DNA of 64,000 bases from a virus: IMG/VR virus record IMGVR_UViG_3300046171_000193, positions 1 through 64,000 of that record; one strand, 5' to 3'. The notes below the pieces were generated by a model, which saw nothing but the letters and a program-made list of their open reading frames with translations, had not been told where the DNA came from and made no database searches. Positions 14,335 through 23,000 of this stretch are shown here, piece by piece. The position numbers were made by a program, and so were the translations under genes. Numbering within the stretch: position 1 is the stretch's first letter; every line of letters begins with the position of its first letter.

Positions 14335-15150
14335 ATGAAAACACAAGACATAAGAAATATGGGCCTCGCTTTGCAATCGGTCCAAGAGAAAATATTAACA
14401 CAGAAAGACAAAGAAAAAGCTTTGGCTAAAGCTGCACGTTCAGCAAAGCCAAAAGACCAAGTATCTTTGAAACCTATGCCAACATCCTTAGCTAAGAAAA
14501 TGGCTAAAGACGAAGGCTATAGTGGTATGGTTTCTCCAGAAAAGAGAGCTGAGATTAAGAAAAAAGTAGATGCTAATATGGATTCAATAAGGGCAAAAGG
14601 TGGACAAGCCGCTGTTGATAGAGCCACTGATATAACCAGAGTAAAAGGATATAGCGGACCTAAAAAAGCCAAATCAGAAGCATTGAAAGGTGATCAACAT
14701 AAACTAGATCACGATAAAGATGGCGACATCGATGCAGCTGACTTTAAGAAATTGCGCAGTAAGAAAAAAGGCGAAAAGTCTGAAGTGAAACCACGTCAAG
14801 AACCTGATACCGAAAAAGGAAAGGGTGATGCACCAATGGAAAAAACTGAATCTACACGCTGGCCAGTATACGCTCGTATCATGGAAAAGCAAGATCGAGG
14901 AGAGCATTATAAAAGTGCTACGGATGCTGAGAAGATGGATTCAAAAGAAAATCCAGGTGGCAAAAAAATGAGAAAAGATATGAAAGCTGATAATCCTGAT
15001 GTAGATGATACAGAATCTAAAAGTCATCAGGATGCAGCAGATGCTGGTCGTAAAGGACCTGGCATGAAAGCTCGCTCTAATGATAACATGAAAGGCGATA
15101 AAGCAATTGTAAACCCAGTAAAAGGAGCAGTGACAAGTGGCAGCAATTAG
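14335..15150 (+). CDS. Acidic/basic virion-type protein with an EF-hand-like loop
   Basis: I chose the ATG at 14335 because GTAAAGGAAACTAAA precedes it. The 271-residue protein contains LDHDKDGDIDAADFKKL (about 122-138), a canonical EF-hand calcium-binding loop (D-x-D-x-D-G-x-I-x3-D), in a Lys/Asp/Glu-rich low-complexity context. MKTQDIRN and SVQE (residues 15-18) resemble a targeting peptide less closely than the neighbours. Similar proteins in marine T4-like phages are of unknown function. The 3' end overlaps the next gene by 14 bases. Confidence 0.65.
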   Translation: MKTQDIRNMGLALQSVQEKILTQKDKEKALAKAARSAKPKDQVSLKPMPTSLAKKMAKDEGYSGMVSPEKRAEIKKKVDANMDSIRAKGGQAAVDRATDITRVKGYSGPKKAKSEALKGDQHKLDHDKDGDIDAADFKKLRSKKKGEKSEVKPRQEPDTEKGKGDAPMEKTESTRWPVYARIMEKQDRGEHYKSATDAEKMDSKENPGGKKMRKDMKADNPDVDDTESKSHQDAADAGRKGPGMKARSNDNMKGDKAIVNPVKGAVTSGSN

Positions 15151-15493
15151 TCCTCCAGGTTGGGCGAAGAACGCAACTCCAACCTTAAATGGTTGGAAAG
15201 ATCCTCGAACCAATGAATTATTAAAATCACAAAACATTTCCCAGGAAGCTATTGATGCGTATATGGGTGTAAGCAAAACAGTATCTAGTAGGCCGGTTAA
15301 ACCTGCAAGAGAGGAAGTTGCTCCACCGCCTAAACCTATGCAGCTCAATGAAGCACCTGCCAATCATAAAAGTCTAGATGACATGAATAAAATGGAACTT
15401 GAAGCTCATGGCAGAACAATGGGTGTTGAGTTAGACCGCAGAAAAAACAAAGACACATTAATTGAAGAATTAAAAGAGATTGTAGACGACTAA
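15137..15493 (+). CDS. SAP/HeH-like helical-motif protein
   Basis: The 118-residue protein has a Pro-rich linker (PPPKPM) and a C-terminal helix-extended-helix pattern SLDDMNKMELEAHGRTMG followed by RRKNKDTLIEELK, typical of small SAP/Rho-N-like nucleic-acid-binding modules in phage proteins. The N-terminal 45 residues are unassigned. It ends right at a near-match late promoter. Confidence 0.62.
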   Translation: MAAISPPGWAKNATPTLNGWKDPRTNELLKSQNISQEAIDAYMGVSKTVSSRPVKPAREEVAPPPKPMQLNEAPANHKSLDDMNKMELEAHGRTMGVELDRRKNKDTLIEELKEIVDD

Positions 15494-15499
15494 TAAATA
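15492..15499 (+). promoter_or_regulatory. Near-match late promoter
   Basis: AATAAATA at 15492-15499 differs from TATAAATA in the first base and lies 28 bases before the ATG at 15528. Confidence 0.45.
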
Positions 15500-15527
15500 A
15501 GTCAAAGTACTTATTATTGGAAGCACA

Positions 15528-15893
15528 ATGAAATTTGATAATGTAACAGAAAGCAATTTGCTTTTGTATGCGGCCCAAAACTATCATAATCCTCTGGTCG
15601 CAAGCTCAGAGGATTTTTACGAAGATCTGAAAAGATTTAAATATATTAAAAGATTAGTAAACCGTTATTTATCTACTAGTGAATTATCTGAAAGACTAAT
15701 ACTAAATCATCTTATTATTATTTTTAATATGTTTGGTATTGAAGCAGGATGTAAGATATTGGAATTAAAACTCGATGAGCGCCATTGGCCAGTCATCAAG
15801 CCGTTTCTAATATTTTTGCGTTATATTACAAATACTGAATACACTCAGTACGAAATGGATAATGTAGTAGTAGAAGCGTTAAGGAAAATATAA
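15528..15893 (+). CDS. Conserved T4-like hypothetical protein
   Basis: This 121-residue protein (MKFDNVTESNLLLYAAQNY) resembles a small conserved protein that I recall from marine T4-like phages, of unknown function. It is hydrophobic-helical in the centre (RLILNHLIIIFNMFGIEAG). It is coupled by a shared base to the next gene. Confidence 0.7.
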   Translation: MKFDNVTESNLLLYAAQNYHNPLVASSEDFYEDLKRFKYIKRLVNRYLSTSELSERLILNHLIIIFNMFGIEAGCKILELKLDERHWPVIKPFLIFLRYITNTEYTQYEMDNVVVEALRKI

Positions 15894-16459
15894 TGGGTGT
15901 TATTAAGAGAGCAGCCGATTTAGTATATACATTTAGGTTCCTCAAGTTGTTAGTAACTCCTTTTGAGAAGACAGACGCGTACCGCTTAGGAATTATTGAC
16001 GAAAAAGGTAAAAAGCTTCGTAGGGCAAAGACTGAAGAAGAAAAGAATATATACACTCCTTTTCATAGATTAGTGTATAATATTAAGAAGCTAATACCTG
16101 GTGGTAAAATAGGTTCATATGCTTCCGCTCTTTATTTAATTAAAGAAGATGGAAACTTATCAGATAAATCTATTGAAAAGATTATGGAAGAATTAGGTTT
16201 AGACTCTGAGGAGTTTATGCTATCAGAAAATAAATGGTTTGTGTGCGAAGACAAAATGTTATCACCTGGAATTTACAAAGTGCAAGGTGAAAAGATGCTA
16301 AGCACGTCATATGAAAATATAGTAAAGGCTAAAGATCAAATACGAGTATTAGAAAATGCATATCCCATTGATGAAATATATGGTATTGATATTTACGAAG
16401 CTATTCATATGAACACAAATCAATTAATACACATAACTTCTATGGAGCTGATTAAATGA
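15893..16459 (+). CDS. Conserved T4-like hypothetical virion-type protein
   Basis: The 188-residue protein contains LVTPFEKTDAYRLGIIDEKG, a stretch I recognise from T4-like marine phage genomes but to which no function is attached. It starts on the stop of the preceding gene and overlaps the next by 4 bases, making a three-gene translational unit (15528-16716). Confidence 0.7.
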   Translation: MGVIKRAADLVYTFRFLKLLVTPFEKTDAYRLGIIDEKGKKLRRAKTEEEKNIYTPFHRLVYNIKKLIPGGKIGSYASALYLIKEDGNLSDKSIEKIMEELGLDSEEFMLSENKWFVCEDKMLSPGIYKVQGEKMLSTSYENIVKAKDQIRVLENAYPIDEIYGIDIYEAIHMNTNQLIHITSMELIK

Positions 16460-16716
16460 AAGAAGCAGGATTATGGGCAAATATCTGGGCTAAACGCCGT
16501 GCCGGCAAAAAGATGCGTAAAAAAGGTGAGAAGGGTGCACCTACCGCTGATGCAATTAAAAAGGCCCAGGAAATGGCAGGCGGAACTTCAACCGCATCTG
16601 TTGTAGGTGCAGGAGACAATCCTTCTGGCACTGTTGTTATAGATAAACGTAGACGTAAGGATAGAGATCCTAGAGTACTAAAACGTTTTAGGACACACTC
16701 AGAACAAAATGCTTAG
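16456..16716 (+). CDS. Conserved small basic phage protein
   Basis: The 86-residue protein begins KEAGLWANIWAKRRAGKKM and continues with EKGAPTADAIKKAQ, a pattern repeatedly seen in marine T4-like phages. It has a Gly/Ser-rich middle and a basic C-terminus. Function unknown; it precedes and overlaps the spanin genes by 8 bases. Confidence 0.7.
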   Translation: MKEAGLWANIWAKRRAGKKMRKKGEKGAPTADAIKKAQEMAGGTSTASVVGAGDNPSGTVVIDKRRRKDRDPRVLKRFRTHSEQNA

Positions 16717-17134
16717 AGTTTATTTATTTTTATTTTTGATGGCTACATTAGGTGGCATCGGTTACACTGCATATTCATATTATGAGATCTCTGAAGCTGA
16801 GAAGATACAGCTAAGAAAAAATAATGTTATGCTACAAGGAGCAACCGAGACATTAGAAAAAACAGTGAGCGAATTAAGAGATGAAGCTAGTAGTAATGCT
16901 TTAATGATTGTAGACTTACAAGAGGCATTACAAAAGTCAGAAGCCGGACTTGATAGGCTTAGAAAAAGATTTAGTCAAATTGATATAACAAGAGAAGCTC
17001 TCGAAGATCCAGCAGATCTCGAGCGGAGGATTAATCGTGGCGTGGACCGACTCATACAAAATATTTTATCTGATACCTCTCCTTCTATTACTGACGAGTT
17101 GCGCGAAGACGCCGGAACCGATAGTAGTAACTGA
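16709..17134 (+). CDS. Inner-membrane spanin (Rz-like)
   Basis: The 141-residue protein has one N-terminal transmembrane segment (residues 4-24, VYLFLFLMATLGGIGYTAYS) followed by a long periplasmic coiled coil (AEKIQLRKNNVMLQGATETL and onward), the topology of i-spanins that span the periplasm to fuse inner and outer membranes at lysis. Assignment rests on topology and on the overlapping lipoprotein gene at 17037, as in Rz/Rz1. No sequence similarity to lambda Rz is claimed. Confidence 0.75.
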   Translation: MLRVYLFLFLMATLGGIGYTAYSYYEISEAEKIQLRKNNVMLQGATETLEKTVSELRDEASSNALMIVDLQEALQKSEAGLDRLRKRFSQIDITREALEDPADLERRINRGVDRLIQNILSDTSPSITDELREDAGTDSSN

Positions 17135-17405
17135 GAAAGAATACATTTATCCAACCATTCCTTTACAGGCAGCACCGAAACCGGTTGATATGCCTGACGT
17201 TGAGTGGTTTGTTATCAATGAAGATAACCTAGAAGAATCTATTGCAAGGATTAAAGAAGCCGGTGGTGTTGCCGCCTTCATGGCTATTACGCCAAAAGGA
17301 TATGAAAACCTATCATTAGGCATATCAGATATACGCAGATATATACTTCAGCAAAAAGAAATTATTGCGTACTATGAGACACAAATTAAAGAAATAAAAA
17401 AATAA
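17037..17405 (+). CDS. Outer-membrane spanin lipoprotein (Rz1-like)
   Basis: The start is a GTG at 17037 preceded by a strong GGAGG. The signal peptide (IFYLIPLLLLLTSC) ends in a lipobox with the cysteine at about residue 22, after which AKTPEPIVV follows, so the mature protein would be an outer-membrane lipoprotein. A Pro-rich segment and a C-terminal helix (about 95-122) could bind the i-spanin. It overlaps the i-spanin gene by 98 bases in another frame. At 122 residues it is longer than lambda Rz1 (60 residues). Confidence 0.75.
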   Translation: MAWTDSYKIFYLIPLLLLLTSCAKTPEPIVVTEKEYIYPTIPLQAAPKPVDMPDVEWFVINEDNLEESIARIKEAGGVAAFMAITPKGYENLSLGISDIRRYILQQKEIIAYYETQIKEIKK

Positions 17406-17411
17406 AATAAT

Positions 17412-17430
17412 TACAATATGTTGTATTTTT
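17412..17430 (+). terminator. Weak terminator candidate
   Basis: A 5-bp stem TACAA/TTGTA with a TATG loop is followed by five T after the o-spanin gene. The stem is AT-rich and weak. Confidence 0.35.
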
Positions 17431-17456
17431 ATCACTAAATATAGTACATATTGCTA

Positions 17457-17485
17457 TGTACAAGATCGTGGTTTTGATATATAAT
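17457..17485 (+). promoter_or_regulatory. Early-type promoter for the reductase gene
   Basis: TGTACA at 17457-17462, a 17-nt spacer and TATAAT at 17480-17485, 39 bases before the RNR start. Confidence 0.78.
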
Positions 17486-17524
17486 ACCACATAAGAGAAA
17501 ATCATTTATATAAAGGAAATTGCA

Positions 17525-19741
17525 ATGGCAACAGCTTCTGTTGACACACGTAGACTTTTATCCGAAACAAAGTTCTACGATAGTTACTCACGCTTTAACG
17601 ACGAAAACGAACGATACGAAACATGGGAGGAAGCTGTAGATCGCGTGATCGAAATGCACGCAAGTCAATACAAAGAAAATGATAACGGATTAAAATCTTA
17701 TTTAGAAGAAGCTAGACAGGCTTATAAAGAACAAAGAGTGTTAGGTGCTCAACGTGCTCTTCAATTTGGTGGAGATCAATTACTTAAGCACCAAATGAGA
17801 ATGTATAACTGTACTTCTTCATATGCAGACCGTGCAGCATTCTTTGGCGAAATCTTTTATATTCTATTATGTGGAGCAGGTGCAGGATTTTCTGTTCAAG
17901 AACACCACGTTGCAAAACTACCTAATGTCATTGCTAGAACTAAGCCAGCAAAAACTCACGTAGTCACAGATGACATTGAAGGATGGGCAACCGCTGTTGA
18001 TATTCTTATGTCGTCTTATTTTATAGATGGTGGCAAATATCCAGATTATGCCGGCCGTCGAGTTTACTTTGACCTATCAAACATTCGACCAAAGGGTTCT
18101 AAAATCTCTGGTGGATTTAAAGCGCCAGGTCCTGATGGCCTACGTCGTGCTCTTGATAAGATTGAACATCTATTACAAGACATTGTGATTGATTTAAAAG
18201 AGTCTATTCCTTTGCGTCCAATTAATGTATATGATATTTGTATGCATACTGCTGATGCTGTACTATCAGGCGGCGTTCGTCGTTCAGCAACTATTTGTCT
18301 ATTCTCACCTAACGACGAAGAAATGATGTCAGCTAAAACCGGCAATTGGTTTGTTGATAATCCACAGCGTGGTCGATCAAATAACTCTGCTGTCATAGTT
18401 CGAGATAAAACTACGCCTGAACAGTTTGGTAATATAATGACAAAGGTAAAAGAGTTCGGTGAACCAGGCTTTGTGTTTGTAGAATCAACAGAACATACGA
18501 CTAATCCATGCGTTGAGATCGGAATGTTCCCACAGATAGACGGGCAGTCTGGATGGCAGGGATGTAACCTTACAGAAATTAACGGTGGTAAATGTGTAAC
18601 TAAAGAAGATTTCTTTCTTGCATGCCGCGCTGGTGCGATCTTAGGTACCCTTCAGGCAGGATACACTGACTTTAAATTCTTACCGGACACAACAAAAGAT
18701 ATTTTTGACCGTGAAGCTTTGCTTGGCGTATCAATTACAGGATGGATGAATAATCCCGATATTCTATTTAATGCAAAAATACTTGAGGAAGGGGCAAATA
18801 TTGTCAGACAAGTCAACAGAGAAGTTGCAGAAGTTATTGGAATCAACGCAGCGGCTAGAACGACTTGTGTCAAGCCAAGCGGCAACGCTTCGGTTCTATT
18901 GCAAACTGCTAGCGGTATTCACGCTGAGCATTCTAGTATGTACATACGTAATGTTCAAATGAATAAAGAATCTGAGGTAACTCAGGCAATACAAAAAACA
19001 AATCCACATATGGTCGAAGAATCAGTTTGGTCTTCGGGTGGGACAGACGTAGTTGTGTCATTTCCAATTCTTCCAAAAGAAGGATCTATGCTCAAAGACG
19101 ATTTGATCGGCGTAGATCATTTAGAAAAAGTCAAGCTGGCTCAAGAGCATTGGGTAAATGCTGGCACAAATGAAGAACTATGTGCAGACAAAGGTATCCG
19201 TCATAACGTATCAAATACTATTATCGTTAAAGACTGGGACGAAGTAGAAAGCTATGTATTTAAGAATCGACATAGCTTTGCAGGTATTTCTTTCCTATCT
19301 TCTATGGGTGACAAAGATTTTAATCAGGCTCCAAACACTGGTGTCATCGATGCTGAAACTATGGTAACTAAATACGGAGCGGCTGCAATCTTCTCTAGTG
19401 GTCTTGTAGTAGAAGCTCTTAATACGTTTGATAATCTATGGACTGCTTGTTCGACTGCTCAAGGTATGGGTGACGATCTTTCTGTTGAGTCATCTCAAAA
19501 TGCTTTAAAGAAAGATTGGATTCGCAGATTTAATAATTTTGCAAATAACTATTTAAGCGGAGATATTAAACAAACGGAATATTGTTTAAAGGATTCTTAT
19601 TTGCTTCATAAGTGGAATAAGATCAATGCTAACTTTAAAGATATGAACTGGGAGCACGACCTAACCGAGAAGAAGTACACTGACGTCGATACGTTAGGTG
19701 CCGCAGCTTGTGCAGGCGGATCTTGCGAGATAGACTTTTAA
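17525..19741 (+). CDS. nrdJ: Class II (adenosylcobalamin-dependent) ribonucleotide reductase
   Basis: This 738-residue enzyme would make deoxyribonucleotides using a B12-generated thiyl radical. It matches the monomeric ribonucleoside-triphosphate reductase type in length (about 739 in Lactobacillus leichmannii). Visible residues are MYNCTSS (C96, redox partner), NPCVEI (C329, thiyl radical site, with the catalytic Glu), GCNLTEI (C347), GGVRRSA, PSGNAS and a C-terminal CAGGSC (C729, C734) reduction pair. T4 itself uses a class I NrdA/NrdB enzyme, so this is a replacement that ties dNTP supply to host cobalamin. It has its own early promoter and AAAGGAAATTGCA ribosome-binding site. Confidence 0.95.
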   Translation: MATASVDTRRLLSETKFYDSYSRFNDENERYETWEEAVDRVIEMHASQYKENDNGLKSYLEEARQAYKEQRVLGAQRALQFGGDQLLKHQMRMYNCTSSYADRAAFFGEIFYILLCGAGAGFSVQEHHVAKLPNVIARTKPAKTHVVTDDIEGWATAVDILMSSYFIDGGKYPDYAGRRVYFDLSNIRPKGSKISGGFKAPGPDGLRRALDKIEHLLQDIVIDLKESIPLRPINVYDICMHTADAVLSGGVRRSATICLFSPNDEEMMSAKTGNWFVDNPQRGRSNNSAVIVRDKTTPEQFGNIMTKVKEFGEPGFVFVESTEHTTNPCVEIGMFPQIDGQSGWQGCNLTEINGGKCVTKEDFFLACRAGAILGTLQAGYTDFKFLPDTTKDIFDREALLGVSITGWMNNPDILFNAKILEEGANIVRQVNREVAEVIGINAAARTTCVKPSGNASVLLQTASGIHAEHSSMYIRNVQMNKESEVTQAIQKTNPHMVEESVWSSGGTDVVVSFPILPKEGSMLKDDLIGVDHLEKVKLAQEHWVNAGTNEELCADKGIRHNVSNTIIVKDWDEVESYVFKNRHSFAGISFLSSMGDKDFNQAPNTGVIDAETMVTKYGAAAIFSSGLVVEALNTFDNLWTACSTAQGMGDDLSVESSQNALKKDWIRRFNNFANNYLSGDIKQTEYCLKDSYLLHKWNKINANFKDMNWEHDLTEKKYTDVDTLGAAACAGGSCEIDF

Positions 19742-19884
19742 TGAAGGAACGTAGTTTTTTAGTCGAGTGTCATTATTGTGACGTTGAAGTAGAAATATAT
19801 TGTGAAACAGAAATGACGGTTGATTACTGTCCATTTTGTGGTGAAGAAAATAATGCACTCGAATTAGACTCAGACGAATACTAA
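19741..19884 (+). CDS. Small zinc-ribbon protein (47 aa)
   Basis: A 47-codon gene whose start overlaps the RNR stop. ECHYCDVEVEIYC and DYCPFCGEEN give two CxxC pairs typical of a zinc ribbon, followed by an acidic tail. The partner is unknown; co-expression with RNR is indicated by the overlap. Confidence 0.72.
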   Translation: MKERSFLVECHYCDVEVEIYCETEMTVDYCPFCGEENNALELDSDEY

Positions 19885-19897
19885 GATATATAACCCT

Positions 19898-20293
19898 ATG
19901 TGGGTTTATAATGATAAAGAATTTAACGAAACCCCTGATGAATTTCAGGGGTTTGTTTATATGGTAACCGAGAAAGATACTGGTAAAAAATATATCGGTA
20001 AGAAATTCTTCTGGAAACCAAAAATCTTGCCTGTAACTAAATCACGCAAACGTAGAGTCCGCACAAGAGTCGAATCTGATTGGCGTACGTATTATGGTTC
20101 AAATAAAGAAGTACAAGCTTTAGTTGAATCAAAAGGCAAAGATAATTATCAGAGAGAAATCTTAAGACTTTGTAAGACTAAGGGCGAATGCTCTTATTAC
20201 GAAGCAAAACTACAATTTCAATACGATGTGTTATTATCTGATAAATTTTATAATGAATTTATCGGCTGTAAAATACATTCCAAGCATATATAA
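19898..20293 (+). CDS. GIY-YIG-like endonuclease-family protein
   Basis: The 131-residue protein has GFVYMVTEKDTGKKYIGKK (18-36), the GIY-YIG core with YM in place of IY, and a conserved Glu in YYEAKLQFQYDVL expected to bind the catalytic metal. WRTYYGSNKEVQALVE is typical of a phage subfamily. It is a stand-alone nuclease domain; there is no adjoining intron or interrupted gene, so homing is unproven and a repair or host-DNA role is possible. Confidence 0.72.
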   Translation: MWVYNDKEFNETPDEFQGFVYMVTEKDTGKKYIGKKFFWKPKILPVTKSRKRRVRTRVESDWRTYYGSNKEVQALVESKGKDNYQREILRLCKTKGECSYYEAKLQFQYDVLLSDKFYNEFIGCKIHSKHI

Positions 20294-20307
20294 TATATGA
20301 GGATAAT

Positions 20308-20730
20308 ATGGTAAGACCAGTTTATGAAGTGATTCGTCGTACTAAGAACCGGCGTAACAAAGAAGAAAAAGTTAAAGAGTTACAAGAAAACGAATCTTGG
20401 GCTTTAAAAGATATTTTACGCGGTTCGTACGACAGTACCGTAGCATTTAACTTTCCCGAAGGAGATCCACCCTTCACTCCTAATCAACAACACAATTCGC
20501 CATCTAACCTTCTCAAGGAACACAAAAGATTTGTGTACTTTGTAGTCGGAGGTCCAGGCGATGAATTACCTCCATACAAAAGAGAAAGAATTTTATTTGA
20601 AATCTTGGAAGGTATACATCCAGATGATGCTAAACTAGTTGTGTCAATGATTAATAAAAAGAAATTAGAAGGCATTTCGAGGCCGGTAATCGAGGAAGCA
20701 TTTCCTGGATTATTGCAGGATATATCATGA
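20308..20730 (+). CDS. DUF6433-like conserved phage protein
   Basis: The 140-residue protein contains ALKDILRGSYDSTVAFNFPE, PPFTP, and EGIHPDDAKLVVSMINKKK with a terminal EEAFPGLL, a set I associate with a conserved marine T4-like family (DUF6433). No function is known. AGGATAAT precedes its start. Confidence 0.75.
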   Translation: MVRPVYEVIRRTKNRRNKEEKVKELQENESWALKDILRGSYDSTVAFNFPEGDPPFTPNQQHNSPSNLLKEHKRFVYFVVGGPGDELPPYKRERILFEILEGIHPDDAKLVVSMINKKKLEGISRPVIEEAFPGLLQDIS

Positions 20731-20767
20731 TCATGTGATTATTTTTACTTTTAGGAGACAATTATAC

Positions 20768-20920
20768 ATGTCAGAAAATCAGCTAGAACGTCTTAGACAA
20801 GATTCGCTTGAACTACAGGAATATGCCCAAAAACTTGAACGGAAAGGCAAGATCTCACTAATGCAAAAAATTCTGGCTAAGCGAAAATATTTAGACAATC
20901 GTATAAAAGAAGCTTCATAG
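20768..20920 (+). CDS. Small coiled-coil protein (50 aa)
   Basis: I chose the ATG at 20768 because TAGGAGACAATTATAC precedes it; an upstream in-frame start lacks such a site. The 50-residue product (MSENQLERLRQDSLELQEYA) is one long charged helix. Function unknown. Confidence 0.65.
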   Translation: MSENQLERLRQDSLELQEYAQKLERKGKISLMQKILAKRKYLDNRIKEAS

Positions 20921-20932
20921 TAAAAAAAGGAG

Positions 20933-20961
20933 TGTACTTCCCCCTCAAGTCGTGGTATAAT
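20933..20961 (+). promoter_or_regulatory. Early-type promoter (variant)
   Basis: TGTACT at 20933-20938, a 17-nt spacer and TATAAT at 20956-20961, 33 bases before the gene at 20995. Confidence 0.72.
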
Positions 20962-20994
20962 AAAGTATCATTACTTAGAGGGGGATAGTATACC

Positions 20995-21558
20995 ATGAAT
21001 ATCTTTATCCTAGACACAAATCCAATCGTAGCAGCTCAATGGCAATGCGACAAACATGTCGTAAAAATGATCGTCGAGTCTGCTCAAATGCTTTCAACAG
21101 CCCATCGTATGCTTGACGGTGATCAGACTCGCCGGCCATCAAAGTCCGGCAAGACCATGGTCAAATACTGGGTACATCCAAACCAAGAACTAGAAGACAC
21201 GTTGTACAAAGCCGTGCACGTCGGTCATCCATGTACAGTATGGACTATGGAAACTAATGCTAATTATGAATGGCACTATCAACACTTCAAAGCATTATGT
21301 ATAGAATACAGATTTCGTTATGGTAAAACTCACAGCACAGAAACGTTATTGACTGATGCATTACGACGCGCGCCTACTCATACAAAGTGGTCAAATCTAC
21401 GTACACCATTTGCTCTTGCAATGACACACGAACCACAATGTATACACAAAGACGATCCTGTTAAATCCTATCAAGAATATTATCACACAAAACAAGATCG
21501 GTTTAAAATGGTATGGACTCGGCGCGAAACTCCGGAGTGGTTTAATGTTGCAGCTTAA
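20995..21558 (+). CDS. Conserved T4-like hypothetical protein
   Basis: The 187-residue protein has a striking conserved opening, CDKHVVKMIVESAQMLSTAH, followed by HPNQELEDTLYKAVHVGHPC and many His, Trp and Cys residues. I recognise the family from marine and enteric T4-like phages but not its function; annotations as a pyrimidine-dimer glycosylase exist in memory and I cannot support them from motifs here. It follows AGGGGGATAG and its own promoter. Confidence 0.75.
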   Translation: MNIFILDTNPIVAAQWQCDKHVVKMIVESAQMLSTAHRMLDGDQTRRPSKSGKTMVKYWVHPNQELEDTLYKAVHVGHPCTVWTMETNANYEWHYQHFKALCIEYRFRYGKTHSTETLLTDALRRAPTHTKWSNLRTPFALAMTHEPQCIHKDDPVKSYQEYYHTKQDRFKMVWTRRETPEWFNVAA

Positions 21559-21586
21559 TATATACTATTGTAACAAGAGGTAAGAC

Positions 21587-21823
21587 ATGCCAACATATAC
21601 AGTCAAAAAAGATAATCCCAAATCTACAAAAACATGGGAAGTCAATTGTTCATGGAAAGAACTACAAGACATTCTACTTGAATATAGATTAGTACAAGTG
21701 CTATCAGCACCTAAGATTGTATCATCCACTGGCGGAGTTTTATCTAAAACGCCTGATAGTTGGAAAGAACATCTTGGTCGCATAAAGAAGGGAGCGGGTC
21801 GAGGAAACACAGTTAGCACATGA
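21587..21823 (+). CDS. Conserved small phage protein
   Basis: The 78-residue protein begins MPTYTVKKD and contains LSAPKIVSSTGGVLSKTPDS and WKEHLGRIKKGAGRGNT, a pattern common in T4-like phages where relatives sometimes carry an FmdB-like zinc ribbon. No Cys pairs remain here, so no zinc site is expected. Its end overlaps the phoH start by 4 bases. Confidence 0.7.
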   Translation: MPTYTVKKDNPKSTKTWEVNCSWKELQDILLEYRLVQVLSAPKIVSSTGGVLSKTPDSWKEHLGRIKKGAGRGNTVST

Positions 21824-22515
21824 AAAGAAATAAGCAACCAAATAATTCTATGACGGTTCGTATAGATGATTTGTTAGAATATGATCCGTTAACTGAAACC
21901 CAAAAAACAGCATTTGATTCATGGGATGATGATAACAATATGGTATTGGCCGGGTCGGCTGGCACAGGTAAAACATTTGTTGGAATGTATCTTGGTTTAG
22001 AAGCAGTCCTAGATCCCAATAGTTTACAAGACAGATTAATTATTATAAGATCTATGGTTCCAACAAGAGACATGGGATATTTACCGGGTACTAAAGCTGA
22101 AAAAGAAGAAGCATACATTGCGCCATACAAAGCAATTGCATGTGATCTATTTGGAGACAGAGGCTCATGGAGTAAAGCTATCTCTTCAAGTAAAATACTA
22201 TTTGAGTCCACCTCTTTTATTAGAGGTGTAACTGTAGATAACGCTGTGATATTAGTAGACGAAATGCAGAATCTAAATTTTCATGAACTAGACTCTGTTA
22301 TAACGCGCGTTGGTAGAGATTCACGTATTATATTTAGTGGTGATCATCTGCAAACAGATTTTAAATATGATGACGATAAACAAGGAATATATAAATTTCT
22401 TACTATCGTTGAACAACTAAAGAACTTTGATATAATCAATTTTGGATGGCAGGATATTGTGCGATCTGATTTTGTAAGAGACTATATTATGACAAAAGAA
22501 ATGCTTAACCTATAG
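21820..22515 (+). CDS. phoH: PhoH-like P-loop ATPase
   Basis: The 231-residue protein has Walker A GSAGTGKT (45-52), Walker B ILVDEMQNL and the FSGDHLQTD sensor typical of PhoH proteins. These are ATP-binding proteins linked to phosphate limitation or RNA metabolism in bacteria and are common in marine phages; their exact role is not settled. It is co-translated with the preceding small gene and sits ahead of the endolysin. Confidence 0.93.
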   Translation: MKRNKQPNNSMTVRIDDLLEYDPLTETQKTAFDSWDDDNNMVLAGSAGTGKTFVGMYLGLEAVLDPNSLQDRLIIIRSMVPTRDMGYLPGTKAEKEEAYIAPYKAIACDLFGDRGSWSKAISSSKILFESTSFIRGVTVDNAVILVDEMQNLNFHELDSVITRVGRDSRIIFSGDHLQTDFKYDDDKQGIYKFLTIVEQLKNFDIINFGWQDIVRSDFVRDYIMTKEMLNL

Positions 22516-22524
22516 GAGGATTAT

Positions 22525-22992
22525 ATGGCATTTAATCTATCAAACCGATCAAAAGGTAAACTCGAAGGAGTTCATCCTGATATGGTAGCCGTAGTCGAAC
22601 GTGCAATTGAATTAACTAAAGTCGATTTCGGTGTTACGTACGGAGTACGTACTGTAGAAGAACAAGAGAAGCTGGTTGCTGCCGGCAGATCTCAAACAAT
22701 GAAATCAAAACATCTTGTACAAGATTCAGGTTATTCTCATGCCGTTGACGTTGTAGCATATGACGGGTCTGATGTCGTATGGGAAATTAATGTGTATGAC
22801 GATATTGCTGATGCATTTAAAGCAGCTGCCGAAGAATTAGGTGTTGCTGTTAAATGGGGAGCAGCTTGGTCTGAAGGTGATATTCGTACATATGGAGGCA
22901 CAGCTGAAGATGCTATGATGGCTTATGTAGATTTACGTCGATCACAAGGACGTCGACCATTTATTGATGGACCTCATTTCGAATTAATGTAA
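22525..22992 (+). CDS. Endolysin, M15-family L,D-type peptidase
   Basis: The 155-residue protein matches phage L-alanyl-D-glutamate/VanY-type peptidases: GVRTVEEQEKLVAAGRS, KSKHL..GYSHAVDVVAYDG (zinc-binding H and D) and DGPHFEL (third zinc His). It would cut peptidoglycan stem peptides at lysis. AGGAGGATTAT precedes the ATG. No signal peptide is visible, so release needs a holin. It is encoded 5 kb from the spanins, in the early/middle-gene region. Confidence 0.92.
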   Translation: MAFNLSNRSKGKLEGVHPDMVAVVERAIELTKVDFGVTYGVRTVEEQEKLVAAGRSQTMKSKHLVQDSGYSHAVDVVAYDGSDVVWEINVYDDIADAFKAAAEELGVAVKWGAAWSEGDIRTYGGTAEDAMMAYVDLRRSQGRRPFIDGPHFELM

Positions 22993-23000
22993 ATTAACTG

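Noticed and set aside
19898-20293. GIY-YIG protein as evidence for an intron or homing insertion
   Set aside because: Neighbouring genes are intact and no split gene or intron-like structure is visible.
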